Made by a program: the position numbers and the translations under genes. The notes below the pieces were generated by a model. It made no database searches, had not been told where the DNA came from, and saw only the letters and a program-made list of their open reading frames with translations. This document shows positions 34,752 through 46,490 of a DNA stretch of 64,000 bases, piece by piece; within the stretch, counting starts at the first letter, position 1; each line of letters begins with the position of its first letter. Source of the stretch: Macrosoma leucophasiata (lineage: Eukaryota > Arthropoda > Insecta > Lepidoptera > Hedylidae). The stretch is from assembly GCA_036365455.1 (NCBI GenBank), contig JAWQUS010000016.1:13105001-13169000 (forward strand). The letters run 5' to 3'.

Positions 34752-35686
34752 TATGACTTTCCAGGATTTTTATAGATCCGCTCATTCCTGAGAAACCCAG
34801 TATTGACAGATAGACAAAAAGGTGTTCCTACAAGAATTAATTTCTTCCCATACAGGTATGGATGTCTAGAAACAGAAGATTTTTTTATTCACTTACCGAA
34901 TAAGACATCGTAGTTTAATCTAAATTAGTTTTATAGCGGTTCCTCTAATTCAAGAAGCTTGTCTCCCTTGGGAATTGTTAACTGTGTTTGCTACCAAGCA
35001 ATAATATTCAATTACTTTGCCGACAAAATTGCTCAATGGAATCGGAATTGCGACACGCTTTGCTAAACCCGCTTGTGAGGCAGTACAAATAAGTTGCGTA
35101 TATAGTTAGGCTTTTCCCACGACTTCGTCTGCGTTGAATTCGGAACAAAAATGACGCGACTTCCACATAAACTTTGATCCCTATTTAAACCCTCTACGGG
35201 TAAATTATTGCAAAAAAATAGAGTGTTGTATTAGTCTGTGGATCTTGATTTTTTTTATTCCAAACTATTAAGTTCGTAGCACTATAAGATACCTACTTAC
35301 AAAATATTTATTTCCAAAATATAACCTTTCTTATTTTTTTTATCTTTCTTATCTTTATGGTCACTTATGTAGGTACATAGTCAAGTTATAGTTTTATTAC
35401 TTACGTGTACAGATTACTACAGATATCAGGTATCTAAAATTTGTTCTATCATTTTCCGGAATCAACATAAAGTTGTACACTTTTTATGAAATAATTTATT
35501 ACGTCCCCATGTTTTTTGTTGGGAAGGTTTTTGGAGCAAAACTTATGTACACAGGATTTATGTCTAGGCTTATACCGGCCCTGTATATTCTATATATAAA
35601 TCTCTTATACAAATTATCAAATATTTTGGGATGGTCAGGTAAATACAGGTGGGTCTTAAATTTTTTGTGTCTGTGTAAATATCATA
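34752..35686. other. AT-rich intergenic sequence
   Basis: An ACGACTTCGTCTGCG fragment at about 35119 resembles Helitron ends. Nothing else. Confidence 0.45.
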
Positions 35687-35918
35687 AAGTGGCAAACAAG
35701 AATACATAATAAATAATATAGAGATTTCATTGTTGATGCGTTGCCACTCATGAGGCCTGAGATGTTATGTCTCTGTGCTGGAAATTACAGGATTGTATAT
35801 TAACCTAACCTCAACACGATAGTGCTGAATGCTGAACACTACCATTTAGCGGCAGTGATTAGGTAATGCGTTGGTGCCTACGCTCGTGAACATAGCTCAC
35901 TGGGCCTCTACCACCAGT
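35687..35918 (-). mobile_element. SINE family A, diverged
   Basis: GTGGCAAACAAG at 35687 to ACTGGTGGTAGAGGCC (minus) at 35918, with internal deletions. Confidence 0.65.
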
Positions 35919-37687
35919 AATTAAAATGTATTTAGTTTTTAAAGTAATTGAATCAAACAATGAAGATGAAGATTAAAATAACAATATGTAGATACTTATC
36001 GATTCCATTACAGGAAAGACCGAAATGCTTCTCTGATCTGTAAAGGACTTGCAATTGCAGTGTTAAAAATCTTTGTAAAGACAAAGCTTCCGAACAACAT
36101 CTAGATTCGTATTATATTTCAACAAAGTAGGCAGATTATGTTTTAATACTCTATTTGAGAAGCTCAATAATTCAAATATTTAAAATTAAAAAAAACAAAA
36201 CAGCGGGAGTGCCGGCAAAAATGAAAACTTGGATATTTGGTTGTGCATTTTTGACCACCACCACCACAAAAACGAGGCGGCCGCAATTCTGATCACGTGT
36301 CCATCTTGGTCACGGACCCTGATCAAAAATGCGTACCTGATCTTGACGCAAGTTTAACAGTTTTGTACCCACCACAAAAATCCGCAACGTCGTAAGGAAG
36401 TTGTCACTACAAAAAAAGGCGAGTAATTCTGGGCAACTTTAAACAAAAGAAAAATCTAAAACGTGTGCTGCCTTTCTTATAAAAGTGTAAGCAAATGCCA
36501 AATAATTTAAACTACAAAGAATCTAGCCATTGTCAATTTTGATCAACCGTGAACAATGCTTGTCTTATTGAAAATCTAACGGAATACTAGCTGCGCGCTA
36601 GAGTATGCATTGTCACATCGCACTGCCGATAAAATGCTATTGCCCCACCAGGTACCTCCGAACGTACGCTCCAATGTTTAGATAGTACATTTTATGCACG
36701 GATAAACTAATACGATTCAGTTTTCATACTTTAAGGCACAAAAGGCATGGCTCAACGCCAGCAGAATAAGGATATCATAAAGTAACAACACCCCTCCTAT
36801 TCACATTATTTTACCATCTCCGACGTTTACATTAATAATCCTCTCTCAACTTACTACATTAATAAACTTCTTAAAAACTATGAAGATGCTCCACGCTTCA
36901 ATAATTTCAGTTAGTCTTAGACCGGTAACAGAATATTAGAACTCATCTTGGAGCCTTTTAAAACTTTTTAGTCGTTCGTTGTTCATATTTAAGTTTTTCA
37001 TATTTAATTTGTTATTCTAAAGTTACTTTGAGGGTGTATAATATTTTATGAATATTTAGAGCTCTTGAAAAATGTATTTCATTATTTCTTGAGTAAGTCA
37101 AACCCCGGAGGCCCGTTTGTTTAGAAAAGGTGAGCGATTTATGAAATTACCAACTATTTACATTCCGGATTAAAATTAACTTGCCAAGCAGCAAAAGTTG
37201 GCTGAAATGTTCAATTATTAAACCTTCTACAGTTCACGTAATTCAGGAGTATTCTCTGAATTGCGTAGATATAAGAATTATTTTTCAAAGAAACTTCGTT
37301 TCGAGTTCCAGGAAAAATACAATAGGTGTACAATAAATTTTAATTAATTCCTACTCATATTTTAAATGTTAATTTTTGTATGTTTGGAGACTTTTGATCA
37401 CCAGCTCGATGAATTCTCAGTGGAATTTCAATAGCTGCTGCCTAAATTCAATTATATAGGATAGGTCCTATTACACGAAACTTGTTCAGCTTCAAGAGAA
37501 GCAACGTATCTATTGAACGTGAGCATGTGTTTAGATATCTACTACGTACGAACCATAATGTGACTTTATGCTTATCTATCTGCCACTATAATAAGGTACC
37601 TAAATGAAATATTTTGCAAAAATATACGAAACTATCGTATGACAGGTACATGTGTGCAAGAATGCATGTAGGTATGTGGTTTTTAAT
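35919..37687. other. Intergenic sequence, nothing recognised
   Basis: No supported gene, RNA or repeat in 1.8 kb. The 36250-36420 stretch is less AT-rich but has no long frame. Confidence 0.5.
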
Positions 37688-37945
37688 TATGGTAAAACTC
37701 CAGTGACGGACCTCGCAGGCATAGGCACCACTGCATTACCAAATCTACTTGCCGCTGAATGGTAGTGCTCAATATTCAGCATTATCGTGTTCCAGTCAGA
37801 TGTAATATACGGCCGTGTAATTTTCGACTCAGAAACACAACAGCATAGACCTCGAGTGTGGGGACGCGTCTACTTTGAAAAAATCTGATAAAACGATGGT
37901 GCTGAACACTACCATTTGGCGGCAGATAGATTAGGTAATACATGA
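37688..37945 (+). mobile_element. SINE family A, diverged, with an opposed fragment
   Basis: 37688-37880 reads plus (TGGTAAAACTCCAGTGACGG onward). 37895-37945 (GGTGCTGAACACTACCATTT) reads minus. Confidence 0.55.
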
Positions 37946-38507
37946 CATCTGCAGACAAAAATGCATACAGAAACTAGTAAATAATATTTTCAACACGAAC
38001 AATTTAATTAAATTCTATTAAATTAATAGCAAGTCAAACTTCAGTGCATTTATCTTTCTATTCTATTAGCTAGTTGTCTAAGCGTGTGTTCCCTGGGCAA
38101 ACATTTGTTGAACGTGATTTCACTCAAAGGGATGGATTTAGGAATGCCACCGACTAAATTTTGTTCTTAAGTATATTGAATCTTCTATTAAGGTCGTCTT
38201 GTTTGAACGTAAACCTTTGTTATCAATGTTTAAATATGTATGTTTTAAATAACTGAAAATAAGTAATTGAAAACCATCGATCGTGTAATAATTTGTTCAC
38301 AAATAACAGTTTTGCAAAGTTTGTTAATGTGAGATTCATGGTGATTTTAGTTTACGATTCTCTTTTCCTGGAGATAATGGCAAAGTTTTAAAGCATCGTA
38401 ACAAAATTTGTACAAAAAAAATTAAAATGTACAAGGTTGGTAAAATAATAGATATATATATTATTATATCTTTGATATATTCTTTTACCAACCTAAAGAA
38501 TATTCGT

Positions 38508-38705
38508 CACAAGTAACGCGGAGGATGTTTAAGCGATTGTCTGAAAGCGTCGGACTCGCTCCCTTGTTAATACTCCAACTGACAACAGGATCTACTGTCT
38601 CGTGAATCTTGAATAAAAGACTAAAACAACAAAGGATTTTCTGTATTTTGAGTGCATAGTTTATACAGATTAAACGATATAGGTTAAGTGAAACGGTTAC
38701 GAGGA
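38508..38705. repeat. Direct repeat C, copy 1
   Basis: Shares about 200 bp with 39344-39545, including GCGATTGTCTGAAAGCGTCG, nearly unbroken over about 100 bp. On the minus strand both copies keep one frame open for about 45 codons (TVDPVVSW, INKGASPTLSDN), preceded by a pyrimidine-rich AG. It could be an exon of a duplicated small gene. Confidence 0.8.
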
Positions 38706-38830
38706 TTTTATAATTGCATAAAATATTAGTTACGCTTAAATTGTGTATAGTCGCTAGTATCCTGTCAAAACTAGACCGTTCTGGTAATTTGTTAGAAAGT
38801 CAAATTCGCTACAATCGAATATATGAATAA

Positions 38831-39179
38831 GGCCAACCATAGACTGACCGCATTTTGCGGTCGACACCGACTGTTCCATACTAAATTCATATCCGCAATA
38901 CACGGACCGCTCGAGCAGTTCACGAGCGGTCGGAGCAGTCTACGCCTACGCTTGCGTAACATTAGTACAAGAAGCAGTGTTTCTTCGTCGAAATCCATCT
39001 TGTAAATGAACTAGCGTCACTATTATTTTGCGGTCGAACACAACTGCTTCAAGTAGTCCTACTCAATTGCAATATGACTGCATTATGCTGTCGTGTTGCA
39101 ATCGTGTACGACTTCAACGCGACCGCCGCTTTATAGCAGTCGGTGTCGACCGCAAGATGCGGTCCGTCTATGGCCAGCC
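38831..39179. mobile_element. PIF/Harbinger-type MITE with TAA target duplication
   Basis: Ends are GGCCAACCATAGAC and (reverse complement) GGCTGGCCATAGAC, extending into a 43-bp inverted repeat containing TGCGGTCGACACCGACTG. TAA flanks both sides (38828-38830 and 39180-39182), the 3-bp duplication typical of PIF/Harbinger. 349 bp, no transposase. It lies between the two copies of direct repeat C. Confidence 0.85.
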
Positions 39180-39343
39180 TAAGTAGATCTCTTAGACTTG
39201 TATTGATATACAATACAACTGGTTTTCAATATGTTGCATAATACATACTTACTTTTTTTTCAGAACATAATTTCTAGAACTAGGTCATCAAGAATATTCG
39301 TAGTCATGCAAAGTCGGATGGAACGACCTTCATCCGTTTTAAG

Positions 39344-39545
39344 TAACAGTGCCGAGGATATTTTGGCGATTGTCTGAAAGCGTCGGACTCGCTCCCTTGT
39401 TAATATTCCAACTGACAACAGGATCTACTGTCTCGTGAATCTTGAATAGAAGACTACGACAACAAAGGATTTCCTGAATTTTGAGTGGATAGTTTATATA
39501 GATAAAATAAGATGAGGTTAGCCAAACTGTTATGAACTCGTTACC
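39344..39545. repeat. Direct repeat C, copy 2
   Basis: See 38508. In this copy the minus-strand frame spans 39563-39339. Whether it is translated is unknown. Confidence 0.8.
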
Positions 39546-39740
39546 TTTGTTTTGACGAATCAATATTTTATTTTCATTTTAATATTAAAGTGGCAAACTT
39601 GTATAAACATTACTGGTTTTTACTCTGCTTAAAAGGTATCAACGTGGACAACGGTGCGGGATATACCTACACCGTCGAGCTCAGCTGCCAGATATACCAA
39701 CAAAAAAAATATTTTGAAAAGACACAGATAGGTAACTTAC

Positions 39741-39962
39741 CATGTATTCCAATTCGAGTCCTCGTTAGAATGGTGTCAGAAGGTAGATTCACCCGTGCTA
39801 TCAACGCTAGGTTTGATTCGGTGTGTAATTAATCTGTGTGAAGCACGCCACATATCTGTTTAGTGGTGCGGTTGCACTTGCGCTGAGCTCGCACATTTAT
39901 ACACCACCGGCGCACATCATTAATCTGGCTCGCATTTCTTATGTGAATAATATAGCTGAGAA
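39741..39962 (-). promoter_or_regulatory. Putative core promoter and first exon, copy 1
   Basis: On the minus strand a TATAAA box (39901-39896) is followed 23-25 bases later by an AGT initiator-like site near 39877. An untranslated stretch then ends in ACATG followed by GTAAGTTACC (donor at 39740), so an ATG sits exactly at a splice donor. The block is repeated at 40483-40632 and, more weakly, at 40797-40870. Inference only. Confidence 0.35.
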
Positions 39963-40482
39963 TAACCCATTCAATAGAGTACGTTTGTAGGTTTTCGCGA
40001 GCTACACTCATTGAAGTAAATTGAAATTATTTTAAATAATCATTTTAGTTAGATATACGCGAGACCATTCAATAAAAATAAACACTCATGAAACATTCTA
40101 TGCAAGTTTTAAAAGAAATCAAGTACCTATTTGTAGTTACAATAAAATAATTATTTTGTCTTCTTTTTAATTTTAAACAACATAATTTTATCGATTGGTA
40201 CAAATTTTGAACACTAGACGACAGAGTGCGCATAGTATGACATGACATAGGAAAATGCTTTTAAATCGGTCGAGTGACGCATATAACGAGAGTAAAGGAC
40301 GAATCACGAGTGGAGGTTATGACATATCGAGCAACAGACCAATCATTTCATCGATACAATTCCACCGCACTTGCGCCTGACCTACCGCCAAAGAGATCCA
40401 GTAATCACTTCTTTGCCATTGCAAATTAGCGCTGAAAATCCTTAACGATACCTTTATAATCCAGTGGTATCAGCTCGCTAGG

Positions 40483-40632
40483 TTTGATTCGGTGTGTAAT
40501 TAATCTGTGTGAAGCACGCCACATATCTATTTAGTGGTGCAGTCGGACTCGCGCTGAGCTCGCACATTTATACAGTGTCGGGGCACATCATTAGTCTGGC
40601 TCGCATTTCTCATGTGAATAATATAGTCGAAA
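40483..40632 (-). promoter_or_regulatory. Putative core promoter block, copy 2
   Basis: About 150 bp matching copy 1, with TATAAA at 40572-40567 and the same GAGCTCAGCGC spacing. The ATG/donor end is not conserved. Confidence 0.35.
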
Positions 40633-40796
40633 AAATCCAATTCGAAATGTTAAGTATAGATTCGTAAAGAAAATACATAAGTCTTAACCAATAATAGTAC
40701 CTAATTAACTTTTGTTAAAATTGTTGCAATACTGGATTTCATTAAGAGTGATGGTCTGGAGGGATGCAAGAACTGGTCTGAAAATCCGTAGTTATT

Positions 40797-40870
40797 GCTT
40801 TAGCAGTGCGGACGCACTCCTGCTGAGTTGACACGTTATACACGGCCAGAACACATGATTGGACCATTAC
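40797..40870 (-). promoter_or_regulatory. Putative core promoter block, copy 3 (diverged)
   Basis: TATAAC at 40840-40835 with a related downstream sequence (CAACTCAGCAGGAGTGCG). Confidence 0.25.
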
Positions 40871-41219
40871 TTACCCCATTAATCCGAAAAAAATCCTTTT
40901 GATAAAGCAGACATTCGCAAGCAACGCTTAATTAGACATTAAAAGAATTCACCATTACCTTCCTTTCCGTTCCAATAAAAATAGCAACGAATCTCTGCGG
41001 AATACTAAGATCGAAATGACCGGCCATGTTCATTAATATTCTTCTAGACGTACGTCGGATTACAGTTCGCCCCGTCACCACTGAGACATGAACTCTTGAA
41101 ATCATACAGAGATTTCTGTTCAGCTCGAATTATATGATTTTCATCTTGAAAATGTACTTTTGTTAAAATATATTGCTTAAATAAAAGAGCGGCATCTTTT
41201 TCAGGAAAATATATCTATT
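40871..41219. other. AT-rich sequence left of the BEL element
   Basis: Nothing recognised. Confidence 0.5.
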
Positions 41220-41224
41220 ATTAT

Positions 41225-41452
41225 TGTTGCGGCGTAAAGTAAAGCGGCTTATTAAATCTAAGTCGTCGCGGTTAGGGAAGTGGTGATAGGTAGGGTAAAT
41301 GATAAAAGTACCTTGACGATGGTGGATGCACTCTCTCAACACTGAACTGCACTTCGCGGGGGCTGCTACTGCAGCCGATGTCGTAGCGGTCGCGGGCTAG
41401 CGGTAGCGGTGCGGTGTGTGTCGTGCGCGCGCGTTCGCTTTCAACGGGGTTC
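41225..41452 (-). repeat. BEL 3' LTR, incomplete
   Basis: Matches 46118-46345 closely, then diverges at GGGGTTCTA. About 140 bp of the opposite LTR (its U3 side) are not found here, and unrelated A-rich sequence joins directly to the integrase end. Confidence 0.88.
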
Positions 41453-41560
41453 TAAAATAATGCGTGTATGAGAAAGCGAAAAAAAAAAAATAAATAAAGT
41501 AAATAAGTTATATAATAGATACAAATAATAGTAATTAGTTTAGCGTGGATGGACAAGAAA

Positions 41561-42720
41561 TTAATGCTGTGGTATAGGACATACACGTACAACCGGACGT
41601 AGGTATACGGCGGTCGCAGTTCGCACAGAAACAACTCGTACTGAACCATCATTACAAGTTTTCTCTATAATACCTAATGGCCAGGACAATGGCGGAGTAT
41701 TGTTAGTCATTATAACAACGATAGTTCCTGGTGCAATAGGAGCGGATGCTTTATTCCACTTACTCCAAATCTGTAAGTTACTTAAGTATTCCAGCTTCCA
41801 TCTAGCCCAAAACGATTGCACTATTTTATCCTGAAGTGCGTGTCTTTCGTGAAGCGTTGCGCCATCTTGTATTTCAGGTGTGGGCAAAGATCCCAATGGT
41901 GCGGTATGTAAAAAATGACTAGGGGTTAGAACCGAAGGTTCTGAACTGGACTCTGAGCGGATGCGAATTTAACAAACACTCTACTTGGATTAAAACCGTA
42001 TTTAATTTCTCATAGGAAAGCAGTTGCTGACCAATGACCTTAAAAAGGTGATTTTTTATAACCTTTACCATACTTTCCCAGCAACCACCAAAATGCGGTG
42101 CAGCGGGGCAATTAAATCGCCATTCAATTCGACTTTCAGATAACTGTTCTTCGAAACGTGATTTGTAATCCTCATTCAGAAACTTATACAGATCTCTAAG
42201 GTATGAATTTGCACCCTTAAAATTAGTCCCGTTGTCAGAATACATAACTTTAACGGGACCGCGACGCGACAAAAATCTCTTTAATGCAGCCAAGAAACTG
42301 GGTGTACTTAAATCAGTAGCTAGTTCAATATGAACAGCGCGTGTTTACTTTTTTACTTGTAACACCCCTGCCACATATGGGGGTGTAAGCGATAGGACCG
42401 GCATAATCGAAACCGGTATGCATAAATGCCTTAACAGCGGCGACAGATCTGCTATCCGGCAGATCTGACATTATTGGACAAATAGAACGCGGTTTTATAC
42501 GATAGCAGCGGTAACAGAGGTATACACGCTGACGTACAATTCTAGGAGCGGACAAAATCCAGTAATTTTGTCTCAAAAGCGACATTAAATATTCTGGTCC
42601 AGCGTGCATATTTCTGCGATGGTAATGATCAATTAATAAAGAAACTATATGATCATTCCGTGGTAAAATTATTGGATGTTTCTGATCATATGATAAATCA
42701 GAATTACCTAACCGGCCTCC
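41561..42720 (-). pseudogene. BEL integrase, frame-broken
   Basis: Starts (about 42720) with LSYDQKHPIILPRNDH and the zinc-binding HHCC region (HYHRRNMHAG, then LCYRCYR). The catalytic core follows with FDYAGPI, SDNGTNFKGA and CPAAPHFGGCWE, which hold the integrase acidic residues. The C-terminal part ends VRVVSVRTATAVYLRPVV, the usual BEL DUF5641-like tail. Breaks lie near 42320 and near 41930. The reaction would be insertion of element cDNA into the genome. This copy cannot make a whole protein. Confidence 0.9.
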
Positions 42721-42992
42721 TACTCTGATTAAACCGTCGCGGTCTAAGAAAGCATGAAGCTTATTAAAAACATTGGAGCATGATTCATTATTTTGTAATT
42801 GAATGAGCTACTGCGAAAAATATTTGCGTCGTAAAATTTGAAGCAATTTTAATTCTGCGAATTCTAAATCTTTAGCGGTTATAGTCGGTTCTTCATTACG
42901 TGGTAATAATTTACAAAATCTGAAAACATATACAATCGCGCGTAGTAATCAGAGAACACATTCTACTGTAGGTGTGACGGCTACCTGTACGA
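42721..42992 (-). pseudogene. BEL RNase H to integrase junction, degraded
   Basis: Only short frames remain. The RNase H domain that begins at the end of the upstream frame should need several hundred more bases, so part of it has been deleted. Confidence 0.55.
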
Positions 42993-44700
42993 TCACCTTT
43001 TGTTCGGGTATACTTTCTGTTGGTAAGCCTTTTCGCTGGCATCGGCGAAACCAATCAGCGTTACCTTACAATCTGCGGTTACACCTAAATAACGCGGTAT
43101 GCGATAATAATTTAAAAGCGGAACAGAACAGAATATTTTCCATGCCTTTACGATATGCTTGGGAGGTATTTCATCCCAATCAATTTTGAGTTGCCAAAGT
43201 TCCTTTATAAGTAATTTAGCATATAAAACCGTAGGTGCAACGAATCCCCTCAAATCCCACAAACGAGCTATCGTTGATAATATAATGCGTTTGGTACAAC
43301 CGTCATCTGAAAGTGAAATTTTAAAATAAAATTCTTCCGATTCAGTTAACCAGTGTAAACCTAATATTTTATGCGACACTGTCTTATCGAATTCAATCTC
43401 TTTAGGTAATCTGTGACTAGATGGAATGCTATCTAAAACAGTTTGCGAGTTGCTATTAAATTTGACTAAGTCCCACTCAGCACCCTTGAAAAAATTAATA
43501 AGTTCTTTAGCGGCCAAAGTGGCCTCAACCTCGCAGGGCACTGAGAACGCGATATCATCCATAAAAATAGATGTTGCGACAATATCACGAGCTCGCGGAT
43601 ATTTATGCCCATCATCTTTACTGAGTTGTTGTACAGTACGCAAAGCGTGATACGGACTCGATTTAATTCCGAAACATACTCGATTAAATTCATAAATAAC
43701 CAGCGGTTGTTGTGGGTTGAATCGATATAAAATACGTTGGTAGCGGCGATGTTCTTTTGTTATGGCAATTGCAAAAAACAGCTGTTTGCAATCGGCTGTC
43801 ATTGCAACGTTATATAAACGAAAATTACAGATTATTTCAAAGAGATCTCCCTGTAAATTAGGTCCACTATGTAAAATGTCATTAAGCGAGGTACCAGAAG
43901 TTGTTTGACAACTTGCATCGAGAACAGGACGGACTTTACTAGTGGATTTGTCTTCACGAATAACACCGTGATGCGGAATTACGTAATGCGGATTAATAAA
44001 GTAACTATGTTCATTGCTATGAACGATAGTGAGATATTCGTTACGTATATAATCTCTAAATACTTCATCGTAAGCAGTTCTTAAAGCGGTCGAAGCCTCA
44101 AGTTTTCTTTCTAAACTCAAAAATCGTTTACGAGCTATATCGTATGAACTACCTAACGTAAAAATATCACCCCGAAAAGGTAATGCTACTTCATATCGCC
44201 CACTGACGGGATCACGTACAGTGGTGGCACGATATAATTCTTCGCATTCAACATCATCGCGATGTTGCGTAGGCGCGCTAGGAACTTCCTCAAGTTCCCA
44301 GAATTTTTTAATAAAACCGTCGATCGACGACTGAGTTTTAACTACAGTACAACAAGTCGACGAGCTAGCGTTATAATCGAAAGCGATGGGAACGGACTCC
44401 ATAATTACATAGCCTAGTACAGTTTCAATTGCTGGAGGCAAACGTGTGTCACCCCCCCGAACTACGTTCGGTAGTAGCAAGTGCGGAAACAAAGAAGCGC
44501 CTATTAAAACGTCTATTGGACCAGGCGTATCAAATGTCAAGTCTGCAAGCGGTAATTCATTTGAATATGATAAAGCGGATCTGTCGATAACTACGGATGG
44601 AAGAGTATCCGTGATTTGATCGACAATTAAAGCGTTGATATTGTAATTAAGTTGTATATTAAAGCGGGAAGTAAATTTTAAATGTGCAGAACCCTTAACA
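42993..44700 (-). pseudogene. BEL protease end, reverse transcriptase and start of RNase H
   Basis: The 515-residue frame from 44540 is part of a longer open region starting near 44700 (SAHLKFTSRFNIQLN, the protease C-terminal half). In the 515 residues, IDVLIGASLF ends the protease. The reverse transcriptase includes EDKSTSKVRPVLDAS (197-210), the first catalytic aspartate in TADCKQLFFAI (about 250) and FMDD (326-329) in place of the more common YVDD. RNase H starts at FADASEKAY (499-507), then the frame is lost. The polymerase would copy element RNA into DNA. It is uninterrupted in itself but cannot reach integrase. Confidence 0.92.
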
Positions 44701-44732
44701 TTTTTTTCGGAACCCCCAAATCCTTTTACAAG

Positions 44733-45012
44733 CTTACTTACTTACTTACTTCGCTGGCTCAGCGACCCAAAGTGAGTCTTGGCCTCCGAAACGAGAGAAT
44801 TCCACCTTCTTCTATCTTGAGCGATTTCAGGCCAGTCGTGGATCCGAAGTTCACGCAGGTCTGCCTCAACCATGCCAATCCAGCGGTATCGAGGCCGGCC
44901 GACCGGGCGACGTCCAGTGGGTCTGCCCAGGTATGCTTTCTTCACCCCACGATCTTCCCCCATCCTCTCAAGGTGGCCAAGCCAGCGAAGTCGGTGTGCC
45001 TTGGTCTCCCCG
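44733..45012 (-). mobile_element. LINE 3' fragment inserted in the BEL protease
   Basis: Minus-strand reading gives RLRWLGHLERMGEDRGVKK, then GRPTGRRPVGRPRYRW and ends SEAKTHFGSLSQRSK, the C-terminal tail of RTE-like and related insect LINEs. An (AGTA)n tail at 44733-44750 marks the 3' end. It splits the protease after RLNIIG. Confidence 0.82.
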
Positions 45013-45239
45013 ATGATATTTAAACGCTCGCAGCAATTGGTCGTAATAAAATGAGACTGGCTTGCCGAATCCAGCAATACTCGAATATTAACCAAAGAGT
45101 TGTCACCATTATACGCGAGAACCTGCGCTGTAGCTAATAAACAGGTCGTAGCACTCGTAGCTAACATGTTACGCGAGTGTATCTCGTTGTTATGAAGGTA
45201 GGAGCACAACGCCACATTTTCGTGCGGATTACCCTGCAT
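45013..45239 (-). pseudogene. BEL gag C-terminus and aspartic protease N-terminus
   Basis: Contains VRVLL-type protease sequence, here NIRVLLDSASQSHFITTNCC, with the active-site aspartate in LLDSAS. The frame then runs by chance into the inserted LINE tail, giving a fused 165-codon frame (45239-44742). The CCHC zinc knuckles expected between gag and protease are not seen, which suggests a deletion near 45265-45290. Confidence 0.8.
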
Positions 45240-45264
45240 TGGTAGTGAGGGCGCTGCGGTATTA

Positions 45265-45726
45265 TTAGCAATAGGTAGGTAAGGTAAGGTAAGCGCCTAC
45301 AAATCCGTCCAAAAACGACTCGAAACCATCTACGGAACCTTGTGTTATTGCCTTAAACTGCAATATTTTATCAATATATGCAGCAGCAAGTGTACGTTTA
45401 TCTTCAAATTTATTTATTAAAGAATCAATAATTAACGAATAATTTTCTGGTGAAGGCGTGATTCGCGAACAAAAATTACTAGCCTTTCCTTGTAGTTTAC
45501 CGAGCAAATAATATAATTTCTCCGCGTCGGTAAGGGACGGATTATCATGTACGTTAGATTTAAAACTCGCAAAAAATAACGGCCACTCCTTAATATTTCC
45601 GTTAAACGATATCAGTTCTATTGGCGGTAATCGGGAAAACACTTTCTTCACTGAATCACCACTGTCGTTATTTTTCCCATTATTTGAAGAACAAAGAATA
45701 TTATTTAGTCGTTTCACCTTAGACAA
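45265..45726 (-). pseudogene. BEL gag, N-terminal part (DUF1759-like)
   Basis: 153 residues including LPPIELISFNGNIKEWPLFF, SFKSNVHDNPSLTDAEK and YYLLGKLQGKASNFC, the signature of BEL/Pao gag. Much shorter than a normal gag; the C-terminal nucleic-acid-binding part is missing. Stop at a GGTAAGGTAAGG repeat. Confidence 0.88.
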
Positions 45727-46094
45727 AAAAATGCGAATTAAATATATGCCTACGAAATATTAATACGAAAAATTCGTTACGATTGACACTGCAGAATATG
45801 CACAAAATGGCGGTCAGCGATACGAATTAGTATTACGTAATAAGAGCGGCAAGCGGTATAAAATCACGATTCAAGATAATATCCTAACGCATGTATGTGT
45901 ATAGAATAGAACTATGAATAATGATTAGCAAGTGGACTGTATATAGCGGTTGTTTAATGATATATGATATAAAATGCGTATATTAATGCGTGTATATAGG
46001 TATGCGTGTTATATTTTATATACTAAGCGTGTAGATAAATTATTTAAAAGTATTCCTTAAAGGTACCTCGTGTACAGAAATCGAACTAAATATG

Positions 46095-46117
46095 ATCCGG
46101 CTCGTTCGGACCACTAA
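46095..46117 (-). promoter_or_regulatory. BEL primer-binding site region
   Basis: Directly inside the 5' LTR the minus strand reads TTAGTGGTCCGAACGAGCC. TGG near the LTR edge fits pairing to a tRNA 3' CCA. The tRNA was not identified. Confidence 0.5.
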
Positions 46118-46485
46118 TGTTGCGGCGTAAAGTAAAGCAGTTTATTAAATCTAAGTTGTCGCGGTTAGGGAAGTGGTGACAGGTAGGGTAAATGATAAAA
46201 GTACCTTGACGATGGTGGGTGCACTCTCTCAACAGTGAACTGCACTTCGCGGGGGCTGCTACTGCAGCCGATGTTTAGAGGTCGCGGGCTAGCGGTAGCG
46301 GTGCGGTGTGTGTCGTGCGCGCGCGTTTGCTTTCAACGGGGTTCTGTCGATGCATGTCCGTCGCACCTCCACCGTCTAACAGGAGCAAAGACGAAGGAGG
46401 GCGGAAGGCAGAGGGCAGGGGGAAGGAAAGCGACAATGCGATGCGCGCGCGCGGCTAATACGGTGTGTAAATTTTGGCGGTAACA
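46118..46485 (-). repeat. BEL 5' LTR, complete (368 bp)
   Basis: Begins (minus) TGTTACCGCC and ends CGCCGCAACA, adjoining ATTAT. GC-rich at 46235-46465. Carries promoter and polyadenylation functions by analogy with other LTRs. Confidence 0.9.
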
Positions 46486-46490
46486 ATTAT

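Larger units (their letters stand above)
41225..46485 (-). mobile_element. BEL/Pao LTR retrotransposon, defective
   Basis: Flanked by the 5-bp duplication ATTAT (41220-41224 and 46486-46490). LTR ends are TGTT...AACA. Minus-strand order is gag, protease, reverse transcriptase, RNase H, integrase, as in BEL/Pao. Frame breaks and deletions occur in every region. A LINE 3' fragment is inserted in the protease. 5.26 kb in all. Confidence 0.93.

Noticed and set aside
46235..46483. 82-codon frame in GC-rich DNA
   Set aside because: Lies wholly inside the BEL 5' LTR, on the opposite strand to the element.
41225..46485. Endogenous retrovirus with an envelope gene
   Set aside because: No envelope frame follows integrase; the gene content and gag type are those of BEL/Pao retrotransposons.
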